Below are positions 50,162 through 59,143 of a stretch of 64,000 nucleotides of DNA, one piece after another. The notes under the pieces were generated by a model. The model made no database searches, was not told the origin of the DNA, and saw nothing but the letters and a program-made list of their open reading frames with translations. The stretch's first letter is position 1; the number at the start of each line of letters is the position of its first letter. The position numbers were made by a program, and so were the translations under genes. The DNA is taken from positions 1-64,000 of the forward strand of contig JAYFRF010000001.1 in assembly GCA_034926225.1 (NCBI GenBank). Direction: 5' to 3'. This DNA comes from JAAZKA01 sp034926225. GTDB lineage: Bacteria; Bacillota; Clostridia; Oscillospirales; QAMX01.

Positions 50162-51265
50162 ATGAAACAACTGTTGATAGGTCTGCTGCTTGCCTTCCTG
50201 CTGACCATTCCCGCCGCCGCCGTCGATCCGGTTGATGATCAGCTAGCGCAATATGATATCACGGGGCTGGAAAAAGCCGTCCCGGATGATGCGCAAAGGC
50301 TACTCGACGGCGCCGAGGTGGATATCGGCGTGGATTTTTCCGGCAAGCTTCTCTCCCTCGCCAAAAACGCTTTCGAGAACACAGGCGACGCCCTGCGGCA
50401 GGGGCTTGCCGTTGCCGTTAAAGTGGTCGGCATCGCGGCTCTCTGTGGCATCGCGCAAACGCTGATCGCTTCCGGGGAATCAAAGCTCCCCGTCGTCACA
50501 CTCGCCGGAACCGCCGCCATCGCCGCCGTTACTCTGACGGATGCTGGCACGCTTTGCCGGCTCGCAAGCTCGATGATCGACGAGATGAGCGTATTTTCAA
50601 AGCTTCTGCTGCCCGTTTTAGTTTCCGCCGGCGCGGCTTCCGGTGCTGTCGTCACAGCCAGCGCGCGCGCCCCCGCTGTACTCTTTCTCTGCGACGTCGT
50701 CATCACCACACTCGACGGTTTCGTTGTCCCCGCCATCTACTGTCATCTTGCCCTATCTCTCGCGCAGACCGTTTCGGGTGAGGAAAGCCTCGGAAAAATT
50801 GCCGCTATGCTGAAAACCTGCATTACCATGATTCTGCGTACGGTTCTGACGTTATTTTTAACTTATTTTTCCCTTACCGGAATCTTATCCGGCACTACCG
50901 ACGCCGTTGCCCTGAAAACTGCCAAGCTCGCCCTCTCCACCGGCCTCCCCGTCGTCGGCAGTATCATGGCGGACGCCGCCGACGCTGTCATCACCGGAGC
51001 CAAACTCGTCCGCAACGCACTCGGTGTATTCGGCGTACTTGTCCTCGTCGCGACCGCCGCTGTACCCTTTCTGCGCATCGGTATCCAATTCCTCCTATAT
51101 AAACTCGCCGCCGCCTTTTCTTCGCTGTGCGCGGACGCGCCCCTCGTCAAGCTCATCGACGGTATCGGTGAAAGCTTCGGACTGCTGCTCGGGCTGTGCG
51201 GTACCTGCACTTTATTACTGCTGCTAGCCGTTTTTACCGGCATGACCATCGGAGGTTTTACATAA
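50162..51265 (+). CDS. spoIIIAE: Stage III sporulation protein AE
   Basis: 367 aa. Signal peptide or N-terminal TM (about 1-20), an extracellular-type N-terminal part, and about eight TM helices (from about 95 to 360). Family motifs include ASGAVVTASARAPAVLF and SIMADAADAVITGAKLVRNALG. Conserved multi-pass subunit of the mother cell-forespore channel. Confidence 0.94.
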   Translation: MKQLLIGLLLAFLLTIPAAAVDPVDDQLAQYDITGLEKAVPDDAQRLLDGAEVDIGVDFSGKLLSLAKNAFENTGDALRQGLAVAVKVVGIAALCGIAQTLIASGESKLPVVTLAGTAAIAAVTLTDAGTLCRLASSMIDEMSVFSKLLLPVLVSAGAASGAVVTASARAPAVLFLCDVVITTLDGFVVPAIYCHLALSLAQTVSGEESLGKIAAMLKTCITMILRTVLTLFLTYFSLTGILSGTTDAVALKTAKLALSTGLPVVGSIMADAADAVITGAKLVRNALGVFGVLVLVATAAVPFLRIGIQFLLYKLAAAFSSLCADAPLVKLIDGIGESFGLLLGLCGTCTLLLLLAVFTGMTIGGFT

Positions 51266-51266
51266 T

Positions 51267-51776
51267 ATGGATATGCTGCGCGAATGGATTACCGGGATCA
51301 CCATCACGGCAATCCTCGCCGCCATCGCGAAGGCCCTAACTGAAAAATCCGGGCAGCGGGGGGTTATCCGGCTCTTTTGCGGCGTATGCGTCGCGCTGGC
51401 GATCCTCGCACCCCTGCGGTCGAACGCGCCGAGAGAGCTTTGGCGGTCGCTGAAAAATTCGCTCAATGCAAACGAGCGTGCCGCGTCCTATGGGCAGGAC
51501 GTCGCCGCAAGTGTAACGCAAAGCTACGCCGCCGAGCAAGCCGCCGCCTATCTCGATGCGCAAGCTGCCGCCATCGCCGACGGAGTCTCCTTTACGCTTA
51601 CGCTTTCGGAAGACTTAAAGCCAATTGCCGTCTCGGTAAGAGGCCCCGCCGCCGCCCGTGACGCTGTCATCTCCATGGCTGCGCAGACGCTCGGACTGTC
51701 GACGGACGATATCTGCTACATTTCAGAGGAAGGGGAAGATACGGATGGAAACAAAGCAATTTCGCGCATGGATTGA
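51267..51776 (+). CDS. spoIIIAF: Stage III sporulation protein AF
   Basis: 169 aa. Two N-terminal TM helices (about 8-26 and 32-50) then a soluble domain in the intermembrane space (ring-building-motif type in this family). One base after the spoIIIAE stop. Confidence 0.9.
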   Translation: MDMLREWITGITITAILAAIAKALTEKSGQRGVIRLFCGVCVALAILAPLRSNAPRELWRSLKNSLNANERAASYGQDVAASVTQSYAAEQAAAYLDAQAAAIADGVSFTLTLSEDLKPIAVSVRGPAAARDAVISMAAQTLGLSTDDICYISEEGEDTDGNKAISRMD

Positions 51777-52290
51777 AACAGTTTGGCATAAGTATAAGTA
51801 TGTTTTGTTGATCGTCGCGGTCGGCGTCGGATTGCTGCTGTGGCCGAGCGGCTCGAAATCCACGTCATCCGCATCCGCTCAAACTGCGGACTCCGTCGAC
51901 GCGGGCTTCGATGTGACAGAACTGGAAGAAAAACTGGAAGCGCGGCTTTCCAAAGCCGAGGGGGTGGGGCGTGTTGCGGTAGTTTTAAGCGTATTATCCG
52001 ACCCGGAACGGATTCTTGCCGTGGATTCGGATACTTCCGTAAAGCATGGCACTACCTCCGACGGCGCCGAGGACGAGGAATCCGATTCCCGTCTGGCGCA
52101 TGTCATTCTCTCCGATGGCGATGGGGGAGAGCGAACCGTAATCCTGCGCGAGGATGCCGCCGTGTATCGCGGCGCGGTCATCATCTGCGAAGGTGGCGAT
52201 CTCGCGTCCGTTCGGCTTACCGTAACGCTGGCCGTCTCCGCGCTGACCGGACTCTCCGCAGATAAAATCGTCGTCATGAAAATGGGCTGA
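51745..52290 (+). CDS. spoIIIAG: Stage III sporulation protein AG
   Basis: 181 aa. One TM helix (about 19-36) and a ring-building-motif domain facing the intermembrane space: LEEKLEARLSKAEGVGRVAVVLSV, shortened to LSKAEGVGRVAVVLS, and YRGAVIICEGGD. SpoIIIAG forms the large ring of the channel. The start at 51745 has GGAAGGGGAAG upstream and overlaps spoIIIAF by 32 bp. Confidence 0.93.
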   Translation: METKQFRAWIETVWHKYKYVLLIVAVGVGLLLWPSGSKSTSSASAQTADSVDAGFDVTELEEKLEARLSKAEGVGRVAVVLSVLSDPERILAVDSDTSVKHGTTSDGAEDEESDSRLAHVILSDGDGGERTVILREDAAVYRGAVIICEGGDLASVRLTVTLAVSALTGLSADKIVVMKMG

Positions 52291-52339
52291 ACAAAAGCCG
52301 AACATTTTCCGCAAAAAGGTATTATGAAAGGATGAGGGC

Positions 52340-52984
52340 ATGAAAATGAACTGGAAGCTTGGCATCAGGAAGAATTCCGCCGTCGTCGCGGTTATCACCC
52401 TGCTGCTCGTCGTCGCGGTCTACTTAAACTGGAGCTATAGCCGTGAATTGGATCAGGAGGACTCCGGCGCCGCACTCGCCACCACAGCCGTCGATGCGGT
52501 CACTGATGTCAGCGCACCGTCCGAAGAAGCCGAAACGCTTTCGGACGCGGATCGCTTCGCAAATAATGAATGGACGATGCAGACCGATTCCAACTCTGAC
52601 ATCCCGAGCGGGTCTATCACAAAGCTCTCCGAGTACTTCTCCACCGCGCGTCTCTCGCGACAGCAGTCGAAGGACGAGGCGCTGACCATCCTGCAAACCA
52701 CTCTTGCCGACTCAAACTCCTCCGCTGATGCGAAAACCAACGCCGAAACCGCTATCGCCGCACTCGCCGCCAACGCTATCAGCGAGTCCCGTATCGAAAG
52801 CCTGGTCATCGCCAAAGGCTTTGCCGACTGTGTAGCCATCATCGACGGGAAAACCGTCAGCGTCGTCATTTCTCCGCCGGAGGATGGCCTTGTCAGTGCG
52901 GATGTGGCGAAGATCAAAGATATCATCATCGCCGAAACACAGGTCAGCGCGGATAAAATCCGTATTATTGAAGCCGGCGTATAA
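52340..52984 (+). CDS. spoIIIAH: Stage III sporulation protein AH
   Basis: 214 aa. One TM helix (about 14-30), an acidic linker, and a C-terminal YscJ/FliF-like ring-building domain (FADCVAIIDGKTVSVVISPPEDGL, shortened to ADCVAIIDGKTVSVVI). Docks with SpoIIQ from the forespore to close the channel. Preceded by AAAGGATGAGGGC. Last gene of the operon. Confidence 0.95.
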   Translation: MKMNWKLGIRKNSAVVAVITLLLVVAVYLNWSYSRELDQEDSGAALATTAVDAVTDVSAPSEEAETLSDADRFANNEWTMQTDSNSDIPSGSITKLSEYFSTARLSRQQSKDEALTILQTTLADSNSSADAKTNAETAIAALAANAISESRIESLVIAKGFADCVAIIDGKTVSVVISPPEDGLVSADVAKIKDIIIAETQVSADKIRIIEAGV

Positions 52985-53018
52985 TAACGAACTACCAAAA
53001 AACATCCTATATAGCTCC

Positions 53019-53067
53019 AGCGCGTTACAGACCGCCCTTGTTTTTTCTGTAACGCGCTGTCTTTTTA
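53019..53067 (+). terminator. Terminator of the spoIIIA operon
   Basis: 13-bp arms AGCGCGTTACAGA (53019-53031) and TCTGTAACGCGCT (53046-53058) followed by GTCTTTTTATT. Part of the 333-bp gap before cdaA, whose second half holds promoters. Confidence 0.88.
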
Positions 53068-53122
53068 TTGAATCCCATATACTTTTTGTATTTTCCTACC
53101 GTTCTGTCTTTATAAAACGCCC

Positions 53123-53151
53123 TTGATTCTCCTAGTGTTTCGTGATACAAT
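53123..53151 (+). promoter_or_regulatory. Promoter 1 of the cdaA operon
   Basis: TTGATT (53123-53128), 17 bp, TACAAT (53146-53151). It leaves a leader of about 160 nt before cdaA. Confidence 0.65.
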
Positions 53152-53236
53152 ATAAATGGTGTTTCTATACGTTTCAGTCGAACACTTCGCCAAAAAGTTA
53201 TTTCAGAATTTTTCTAATTTTCTGAAAGCTTTCCAC

Positions 53237-53265
53237 TTCACAAAACGTCTGTAGTATGTTAGAAT
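53237..53265 (+). promoter_or_regulatory. Promoter 2 of the cdaA operon
   Basis: TTCACA (53237-53242), 17 bp, TAGAAT (53260-53265), each box one mismatch from consensus. It is nearer the gene than promoter 1. Confidence 0.6.
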
Positions 53266-53317
53266 ATATAGAATAAAGTCCTGCTGTTTTTCCGAGACGA
53301 CGGAACGAAGGTGATTT

Positions 53318-54238
53318 ATGTTTGACTTTAACGCGATCATTACGAAACTGCCGCATTTTCTGCGCGTTGCCACGATATGGGATATCTTCGAAATACTGCT
53401 GGTCGCTTTTCTCGTATACAAATTGATGACGTTTATCCACAACACCAGTGTGGAGCGCGTCTTAAAGGGACTATTGATTTTACTCGTTGCGATGCCGGTC
53501 TCCGAATGGCTCAACTTAAGCGTGATCAACTTCATTCTCCGCAACACCATGCAAATAGGCCTTGTCGCCATTCTGATCATGTTTCAGCCCGAGCTGCGCC
53601 GTATGCTTGAAAGCGTCGGCGGGACGGGCCTCCAGCAGATCTTCGAGAGGGAAACCGCTGAAAACGAAACGCGTGATATGATCCGTGAGATCGTCGACGC
53701 GTGTTCCTCCATGTCCTGGTCGCGTACCGGCGCGCTCATTGTCTTCGAACGGAAAAACAGTCTCTCCGATATCGTTACCGCCGCCACCACCATCGACGCC
53801 AAGGTGTCGTCTCAGCTCGTTCGCAACATCTTCTTTAAGAACTCACCCTTACATGACGGCGCGATGGTGATTCAAAACGCACGCGTAATGCTCGCCGGCT
53901 GCGTTCTCCCTCTTTCGGAAAATGAAGAGCTTTCCAAAGACCTTGGTACGCGGCATCGAGCCGGCATCGGTATTTCCGAGGTTTCCGACGCTGTTTCCGT
54001 GATGGTTTCCGAAGAAACCGGCGCTGTTTCCATCGCTACACGCGGCGTCATCCGCCGAGGGCTATCTCCCGAGGCGCTTGAAAAGGTCCTGACGAAGGAA
54101 CTCATCACCGCTGAAGATACGCGTGAAAAATCCGCTGTCGATCATATCAAACGCGGACTTGCCGGTGTCAGCCCTAAAAACCTCGTTCGGCGCGGCAGGA
54201 AGAATGCATCTGACGGCAAGGGAGGGGACGCCAAATGA
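53318..54238 (+). CDS. cdaA: Diadenylate cyclase CdaA
   Basis: 306 aa. Three TM helices (about 20-40, 50-65, 70-88) and a DAC domain (about 100-260) with the DGA motif at 180-182 (SPLHDGAMVI) and RHR at 212-214 (GTRHRAGIG). Makes c-di-AMP from two ATP, the essential second messenger for potassium and wall homeostasis. Followed with an ATGA overlap by the ybbR/cdaR gene whose product regulates it outside the membrane. The region after residue 265 is a basic, probably flexible tail. Confidence 0.95.
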   Translation: MFDFNAIITKLPHFLRVATIWDIFEILLVAFLVYKLMTFIHNTSVERVLKGLLILLVAMPVSEWLNLSVINFILRNTMQIGLVAILIMFQPELRRMLESVGGTGLQQIFERETAENETRDMIREIVDACSSMSWSRTGALIVFERKNSLSDIVTAATTIDAKVSSQLVRNIFFKNSPLHDGAMVIQNARVMLAGCVLPLSENEELSKDLGTRHRAGIGISEVSDAVSVMVSEETGAVSIATRGVIRRGLSPEALEKVLTKELITAEDTREKSAVDHIKRGLAGVSPKNLVRRGRKNASDGKGGDAK

Positions 54239-55482
54239 AAGAGTGGCTGAAAAAATACCACATCATTATGCGCCTGTTTTCCCTGTTTATCGCGTTCTTT
54301 CTCTGGTTTTACGTAATTTATCAGGAAAACCCCGAAAAGTCTGTATCCTTTCAGGATGTTCCGGTCAGACTGCTTAATGAAGAAACACTTAAAAATCGTT
54401 ATAACCTCGTCGTCGTCGGTGAAGAAGATATCGCCGTCACGGTCAAGCTTTCTGGCACCTTCAGCCGACTCGAAGACCTCTCCGCAACCGATCTGCGTGT
54501 TACGGCAGATCTCGGCAAAATCACCGAAGCAGGTACCTATACGCTTTCCTATGATATTGCCTCCGTCGATGGCGTTACCGTCGTTGAACGCTCTCCCGCT
54601 GATATCACCGTAACCGTCGATGAGCAGATCTCCCTGGAACTGCCTGTAAATGTTTCCATCAGCGGTAATCTATCTGACGGACTCGTCGCCGATCTTGCCA
54701 TCGCCGATCCCGTTACGGTTCGCGTTTCGGGCCTGCGCTCCGAGCTTGCCGACGCTGTCTCCGCGCAGGTCACCGTTCCCGCATCCGAACTGACCACATC
54801 CTATTCCGCCGATCTGCCCTTCACCGTGACGGATGAGGCCGGGAAATCCATTGTCTCGGATTCTCTCGAGCTGATCGATCAGACAGTGCATGTGGAAATC
54901 CCCGTCTATCGGGAGCGTACCCTTCCGCTGCGACTGGATGTCGTCTACGGCAATGCGGCAAATGAATCCAACACCAATGTTGCGCTCTCCCGCGATTCCA
55001 TAACCGTTTACGGCGATATCGATACTGTTAACGCAATGGACGATATCCTCATCGATACCGTAGATGTCTCCTCCTTCACCGGTGAATATCACAACGAGTA
55101 CACCATCGATCTCCCGGATAACGTTTATGTCCGAGGAGGGGATGATACCGTTACGGTGGATATCACCTATACAGATCTCGAGACCCGTCAGGTCGTTGTC
55201 ACCGACATCCGGATCGTGAATATCCCGATACGCTATACCGTCAAATCCGACACAGCCGAGGTTTACGTTACGGTACGCGGCACGCCCGAGCAGCTTGACG
55301 CGCTCGTCTCCGGCGATATCGCGGTGCAGGCTGACCTTACCGGCGTTACCCTCATCAACGGCATGCAAAAGGTCACCGCAACGGTTTTGCTTGGGGAAAA
55401 TGTAACCGATTTAGGTGTATTTGGAGACTATTCCGTTGTTATTTATTCGGAAAAACTCTCCGGAACTATGATTTTTAATTAA
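54235..55482 (+). CDS. YbbR-domain protein (CdaR), regulator of CdaA
   Basis: 415 aa. N-terminal TM (about 15-33) and at least four YbbR-like beta-domains, each with a repeating V-x-V-P/L-x-x-G-x-L pattern (for example LRVTADLGKITEAGTYTL, LPVNVSISGNLSDGLVAD, shortened). The protein faces outward and, by known CdaR work, controls CdaA activity. Usually followed by glmM in Bacilli; here an RseC-like gene follows. Start ATG overlaps cdaA stop. Confidence 0.92.
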   Translation: MKEWLKKYHIIMRLFSLFIAFFLWFYVIYQENPEKSVSFQDVPVRLLNEETLKNRYNLVVVGEEDIAVTVKLSGTFSRLEDLSATDLRVTADLGKITEAGTYTLSYDIASVDGVTVVERSPADITVTVDEQISLELPVNVSISGNLSDGLVADLAIADPVTVRVSGLRSELADAVSAQVTVPASELTTSYSADLPFTVTDEAGKSIVSDSLELIDQTVHVEIPVYRERTLPLRLDVVYGNAANESNTNVALSRDSITVYGDIDTVNAMDDILIDTVDVSSFTGEYHNEYTIDLPDNVYVRGGDDTVTVDITYTDLETRQVVVTDIRIVNIPIRYTVKSDTAEVYVTVRGTPEQLDALVSGDIAVQADLTGVTLINGMQKVTATVLLGENVTDLGVFGDYSVVIYSEKLSGTMIFN

Positions 55483-55484
55483 TT

Positions 55485-55892
55485 ATGAAACAAACCGTAA
55501 AAGTTATCCTCACAAATCCAGACCATACAGCGATGATCGAGGTCATGCGCTTCCCCGCATGCGCGGGCTGTGACGCACAAAACGGCTGTGCCGCCTGCGA
55601 CCAGGCAGAATCCCGTCCGCAACGCGCGCTTGTCCGTAACCCCATCGACGCGCAGCCCGGTGAGATTGTCGTCATTGAAACCGAATCCTCCCGCCTGCTC
55701 ATGACCGCATTCATCCTGTATATTCTGCCGCTCATTGCCTTCATTGCCGGTTACATGCTTGGCGGCACCGCTCTCTGGGGCGCCGCAGCTGTCGTACCGA
55801 CCGGCATCCTCGCGTTTATCTACAATCGCCGCGTTTCCGGAAACGGCTTTCTGACCGCGACAATTGTGTCGCGCGGCGATGAGGAAAGCTGA
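55485..55892 (+). CDS. RseC/MucC-like SoxR-reducing family membrane protein
   Basis: 135 aa. N-terminal cysteine cluster with FPACAGCDAQNGCAAC and then two TM helices (about 70-90 and 95-115), typical of the RseC family. Such proteins work with RnF-type electron transfer or SoxR reduction in other bacteria; no Rnf genes are seen in this window. Starts 2 bases after the YbbR gene. Confidence 0.85.
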   Translation: MKQTVKVILTNPDHTAMIEVMRFPACAGCDAQNGCAACDQAESRPQRALVRNPIDAQPGEIVVIETESSRLLMTAFILYILPLIAFIAGYMLGGTALWGAAAVVPTGILAFIYNRRVSGNGFLTATIVSRGDEES

Positions 55893-55894
55893 CG

Positions 55895-56791
55895 GTGTTC
55901 GGGTTTATACGTCCCCGAAAGCCGGATTTGCGTGTCTGGGAATACGAGCTTTTTCGTGCGGCATACTGCGGCTTATGTCACACCTTAGGAAACCGCTATG
56001 GCTTTCTTTGGCGTTTTCTCCTCAATTATGATTTCTGCTACCTCGCCATCCTCCTCTCCGGTGCATCCGGCGATCCCTGTGCCTTCTGTGACCGCCGTTG
56101 CATTGCGTCTCCTTTCCAACGCCGGCGTGCGATGCAGACAACGCCATCTTTGGAATACTCCGCCGATGCGACGGTGCTGTTGTCCTACTACAAGGTACGC
56201 GACGGTATCCGCGATGAACACGGTATCAAAAAGCTCGGTCTGCGCGTCCTTTCCTTTCTCATGCGGCACGGATATCGCCGTGCAGCTCTCCACCGTCCCG
56301 CGCTCGACCGTTCCATCCACAGCAATATGGCGGCTCTGGACGCGTTGGAAGACAGCAGGAATCCCTCGCTTGACCGTGCGGCGGATACCTTCGCTAAAAT
56401 CCTCGCGGCAGCGTCGGAGGATATCCCGGTCGATCAGACTGCCCGTCCTCTGCGTGAGCTTTTATACCACACCGGCCGCTGGATTTATATTGCCGACGCT
56501 TGGAATGACGTCTCCGACGATTTGAAGAGCGGCAGCTACAATCCGATTATTCTGCGCAATTCTCTGACCTTGCCGCCTTCCGGAAAGGATGCGGATACGC
56601 TTTCTGAAACGTTGGAACTGTCCTGCGCGGCAGCGGCAGCTTCTTTTTCGCTGATGAAGCTCGGGTCCTTTGAGGGCATCGTCGGCAACGTGGTATACCT
56701 CGGCATGCCGGCTGTGGCAAAGCAAATTCGCTCAGGCTCCTATCAACCGCTAAATGTGCGCAAAAGGGGAAAAAGTCATGGATCCTTATAA
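55895..56791 (+). CDS. DUF5685 family protein
   Basis: 298 aa, GTG start. N-terminal FRAAYCGLCHTLGNRYG and CAFCDRRCIASPF cysteine pairs suggest metal or [Fe-S]-type binding; the rest is helical with little sign of TM segments. The family is of unknown function and is often found next to J-domain genes in Clostridia. Starts 2 bases after the RseC stop; its end overlaps the J-protein start by 14 bp. Confidence 0.8.
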   Translation: MFGFIRPRKPDLRVWEYELFRAAYCGLCHTLGNRYGFLWRFLLNYDFCYLAILLSGASGDPCAFCDRRCIASPFQRRRAMQTTPSLEYSADATVLLSYYKVRDGIRDEHGIKKLGLRVLSFLMRHGYRRAALHRPALDRSIHSNMAALDALEDSRNPSLDRAADTFAKILAAASEDIPVDQTARPLRELLYHTGRWIYIADAWNDVSDDLKSGSYNPIILRNSLTLPPSGKDADTLSETLELSCAAAAASFSLMKLGSFEGIVGNVVYLGMPAVAKQIRSGSYQPLNVRKRGKSHGSL

Positions 56792-57407
56792 GATACTCGG
56801 CGTATCCAGAACGGCGTCGGATGAAGAGATCAAACGCGCCTATCGCGATCTTGCCCGCAAATATCATCCAGATAATTACGTAAACAATCCGCTCGCCGAT
56901 CTTGCGCAAGAAAAAATGAAGGAAATCAACGAGGCCTATGACCGGATCCAGAAGGAACGTGCAGGCGGCAGTTCTTCCTCATATTCCTATAACGCATCAA
57001 GCTCCGATCAAAGCTATACCGGCTACTCCGGCTCGACCGAATACGCCGGTATCCGCCAGATGATCGCCGCCGGCAATCTCGACGGCGCGGAAGCCGCCCT
57101 ACAGCAGATAAACTCCCGAAATGCCGAATGGAACTTTTTAATGGGCTCCATTTCTCTTCGCCGCGGATGGTACGACGACGCCCGCCATTACTTCGAAACA
57201 GCTGTCAGCATGGATCCCGCAAACGGTGAGTACCAGACGGCATTAAACCAACTCCGCAATCGCGGTAACTTCTATCGCACCAATCAAGGCAGCTATGCCG
57301 GCGGTACCGGTATCGGCGGCTGCAGCGCCTGTGACGCCTGCTCCTCTCTCATTTGCGCGGACTGCTGCTGCGAGTGTATGGGCGGCGACCTGATTCCGTG
57401 CTGTTAA
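56778..57407 (+). CDS. J-domain (DnaJ-like) protein with Cys-rich C-terminus
   Basis: 209 aa. J-domain at 1-65 with YKILGVSRTASDEEIKRAYRDLARKYHPDN, shortened to YRDLARKYHPDNY, and the HPD motif that activates an Hsp70. A Ser/Tyr-rich linker is followed by a TPR-like repeat region (about 100-165), then a Cys-rich end: CSACDACSSLICADCCCEC and a final CC (nine or more Cys in 30 residues). Probably a cochaperone with a metal-binding or membrane-tethering tail. The ATG at 56778 overlaps the DUF5685 stop; an upstream in-frame ATG at 56754 lacks a ribosome site. Confidence 0.85.
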   Translation: MDPYKILGVSRTASDEEIKRAYRDLARKYHPDNYVNNPLADLAQEKMKEINEAYDRIQKERAGGSSSSYSYNASSSDQSYTGYSGSTEYAGIRQMIAAGNLDGAEAALQQINSRNAEWNFLMGSISLRRGWYDDARHYFETAVSMDPANGEYQTALNQLRNRGNFYRTNQGSYAGGTGIGGCSACDACSSLICADCCCECMGGDLIPCC

Positions 57408-57417
57408 AAATGCACCT

Positions 57418-57930
57418 ATGAATAAGCAAGCTTCCCGTATGCTCGCCATCGGCGCTATCGTCAGCGCCCTTGCCGTTGTGTTGCTGTATATCTCCTGCCT
57501 GCTGCCTACGCTGCAGTTAACCGTTGTTGCAATCGCCGGAATTCTCAGTGCCGCTGTGGTAATCGAAAGCGGCGCGGCGCGTGCAGCGTTGGTTTATGTT
57601 TGTGTTTCTATTTTGTCCCTGCTGCTGCTGCCGGATAAAAGCTCCGCTGTGTTTTACGTCTTCTTTTTTGGGCATTATCCCATCGTAAAATATGAGGTCG
57701 AACGCATCCGCAAGCCTATTCTCGGCTGGAGCATCAAGATTCTGTGCGGAAACCTCTGTATCGGTGCGATAGCGCTTTTACTGGCGCTCTTTTTCCCGGA
57801 ATGGAGCTTTGAATACCCGCTTTGGATCGTTTGGGTCCTCGGCATCGCCGTTTTTGTCCTTTTCGATCTGGCATTAACAAAGCTGATCGTTTATTATCAG
57901 TTCCGCATCAGACCTAAAATCATGCGATAA
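57418..57930 (+). CDS. Multi-pass membrane protein of unknown function
   Basis: 170 aa with about five TM helices (roughly 8-28, 35-62, 66-82, 107-125, 133-155). The pattern loosely resembles small ECF-type or thiamin/riboflavin transporter S components (hydrophobic, with FGHYPIVKYEVERIRKP in a loop), but no energy-coupling genes lie near. Ends in a short basic tail. In an operon between the J-protein gene and yicC. Confidence 0.65.
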   Translation: MNKQASRMLAIGAIVSALAVVLLYISCLLPTLQLTVVAIAGILSAAVVIESGAARAALVYVCVSILSLLLLPDKSSAVFYVFFFGHYPIVKYEVERIRKPILGWSIKILCGNLCIGAIALLLALFFPEWSFEYPLWIVWVLGIAVFVLFDLALTKLIVYYQFRIRPKIMR

Positions 57931-57946
57931 AGGATGAATGCCCATC

Positions 57947-58822
57947 ATGAACAGTATGACCGGCTATGGTCGCGCTCAAGGCTCGTTTGAAGGCCGCGAC
58001 ATCACCGTCGAGATCCGCGCCGTCAATCACCGCTATTTCGACTGCACCGTCAAGGCGGGCAGGCTCTATGGTTACCTCGAGGATCCCGTCAAAAAGGCGT
58101 CGCAAGCCCGCGTTACCCGCGGGAAGCTTGACATCTTCGTCACCGTCGACAACTCCCATTCCGACGATGTCTCCGTCGAAGCGAACGTCCATGTCTTTGA
58201 GGCATATCTCAACAGCATGCGTCAGATGTGTGAGAAATACTCGCTGCGTGACGACATTTCCGTGACCGCTATCGGCCGTTATCCGGAAGTCTTCACCGTC
58301 GTCGCGAAGCAGGCCGACGCAGAGGAGCTTACCTGCGACGTACTGGACGTAACCGCTTCTGCGCTTGATGAATTCGACGCCATGCGCGCCCGCGAGGGAA
58401 GAAAGCTCTGCGACGATATTCTGTCCCGCTGCGACGCCATCGACACGATGGTCGACCGCATCGCCGTTCTAGCGCCAAAAAGTGTGGAGGCTTATCGCGC
58501 CAAGCTCCAGGCTCGTATCGCCGAGCTTTTGGACGGCGCACAGCCTGATGAGCAGCGTATCATCACCGAAACCGCCGTCTATGCCGACCGTATCGCCATC
58601 GACGAGGAACTTGTCCGCCTGAAGAGCCATCTGTCTCAGGCACGCGGGATGCTTGCCTCCGATACGGCAATCGGCCGTAAGCTGGATTTCCTTGTGCAGG
58701 AATTCAACCGGGAAGCCAACACCATCGGCTCAAAAGCATCCGATCTTGAGATTACGCGTCTCGTCGTCGATATCAAAGCGGAAATCGAGAAAATTCGTGA
58801 GCAGGTACAAAATTTAGAATAA
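57947..58822 (+). CDS. YicC family endoribonuclease-like protein
   Basis: 291 aa. The MNSMTGYGRAQG start and the EIRAVNHRYFD motif are hallmark, with a C-terminal helical part (EFNREANTIGSKASDLEITRLVVDIKAEIEKIREQVQN, shortened to FNREANTIGSKASDLEIT). YicC-type proteins are endoribonucleases acting on RNA. The ATG at 57947 is preferred because AAAGGA lies about 12 bases upstream. It starts the conserved yicC-remA-gmk-rpoZ-priA order. Confidence 0.93.
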   Translation: MNSMTGYGRAQGSFEGRDITVEIRAVNHRYFDCTVKAGRLYGYLEDPVKKASQARVTRGKLDIFVTVDNSHSDDVSVEANVHVFEAYLNSMRQMCEKYSLRDDISVTAIGRYPEVFTVVAKQADAEELTCDVLDVTASALDEFDAMRAREGRKLCDDILSRCDAIDTMVDRIAVLAPKSVEAYRAKLQARIAELLDGAQPDEQRIITETAVYADRIAIDEELVRLKSHLSQARGMLASDTAIGRKLDFLVQEFNREANTIGSKASDLEITRLVVDIKAEIEKIREQVQNLE

Positions 58823-58846
58823 TACTGCGCGGGAGGCATTCATATC

Positions 58847-59143
58847 ATGAAGCTTATCAATATCGGTTTCGGTAATATGGTATCCGCCGGACGCCTTGTC
58901 GCCATCGTCAGCCCAGAGTCCGCCCCGATTAAACGCATCATCCGTGAAGCGACCGACCGCGGTGCGCTTATCGATGCTACCTACGGACGCCGCACGCGCG
59001 CGGTCATTATCATGGATTCCGATCACGTCGTCTTATCCGCGCTCCAGCCCGAAACCGTCGCCAATCGTCTCTATGAGCGGGACGACGCCGAGACTAACGA
59101 TGAAATAGCGGCTGACGAGGAGGATACCGATGTCAACACTTGA
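58847..59143 (+). CDS. remA: DUF370/RemA family protein
   Basis: 98 aa. The N-terminal MKLINIGFGNMVSAGRLVAI and following PIKRIIREATDRGALIDATYGRRTRAVI (shortened to IDATYGRRTRAVIIMDSDHV) are diagnostic. In B. subtilis RemA is a DNA-binding activator of matrix genes; in many Clostridia it lies just before gmk as here. GGGAGG precedes the start. The last 14 bases overlap gmk. Confidence 0.9.
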   Translation: MKLINIGFGNMVSAGRLVAIVSPESAPIKRIIREATDRGALIDATYGRRTRAVIIMDSDHVVLSALQPETVANRLYERDDAETNDEIAADEEDTDVNT

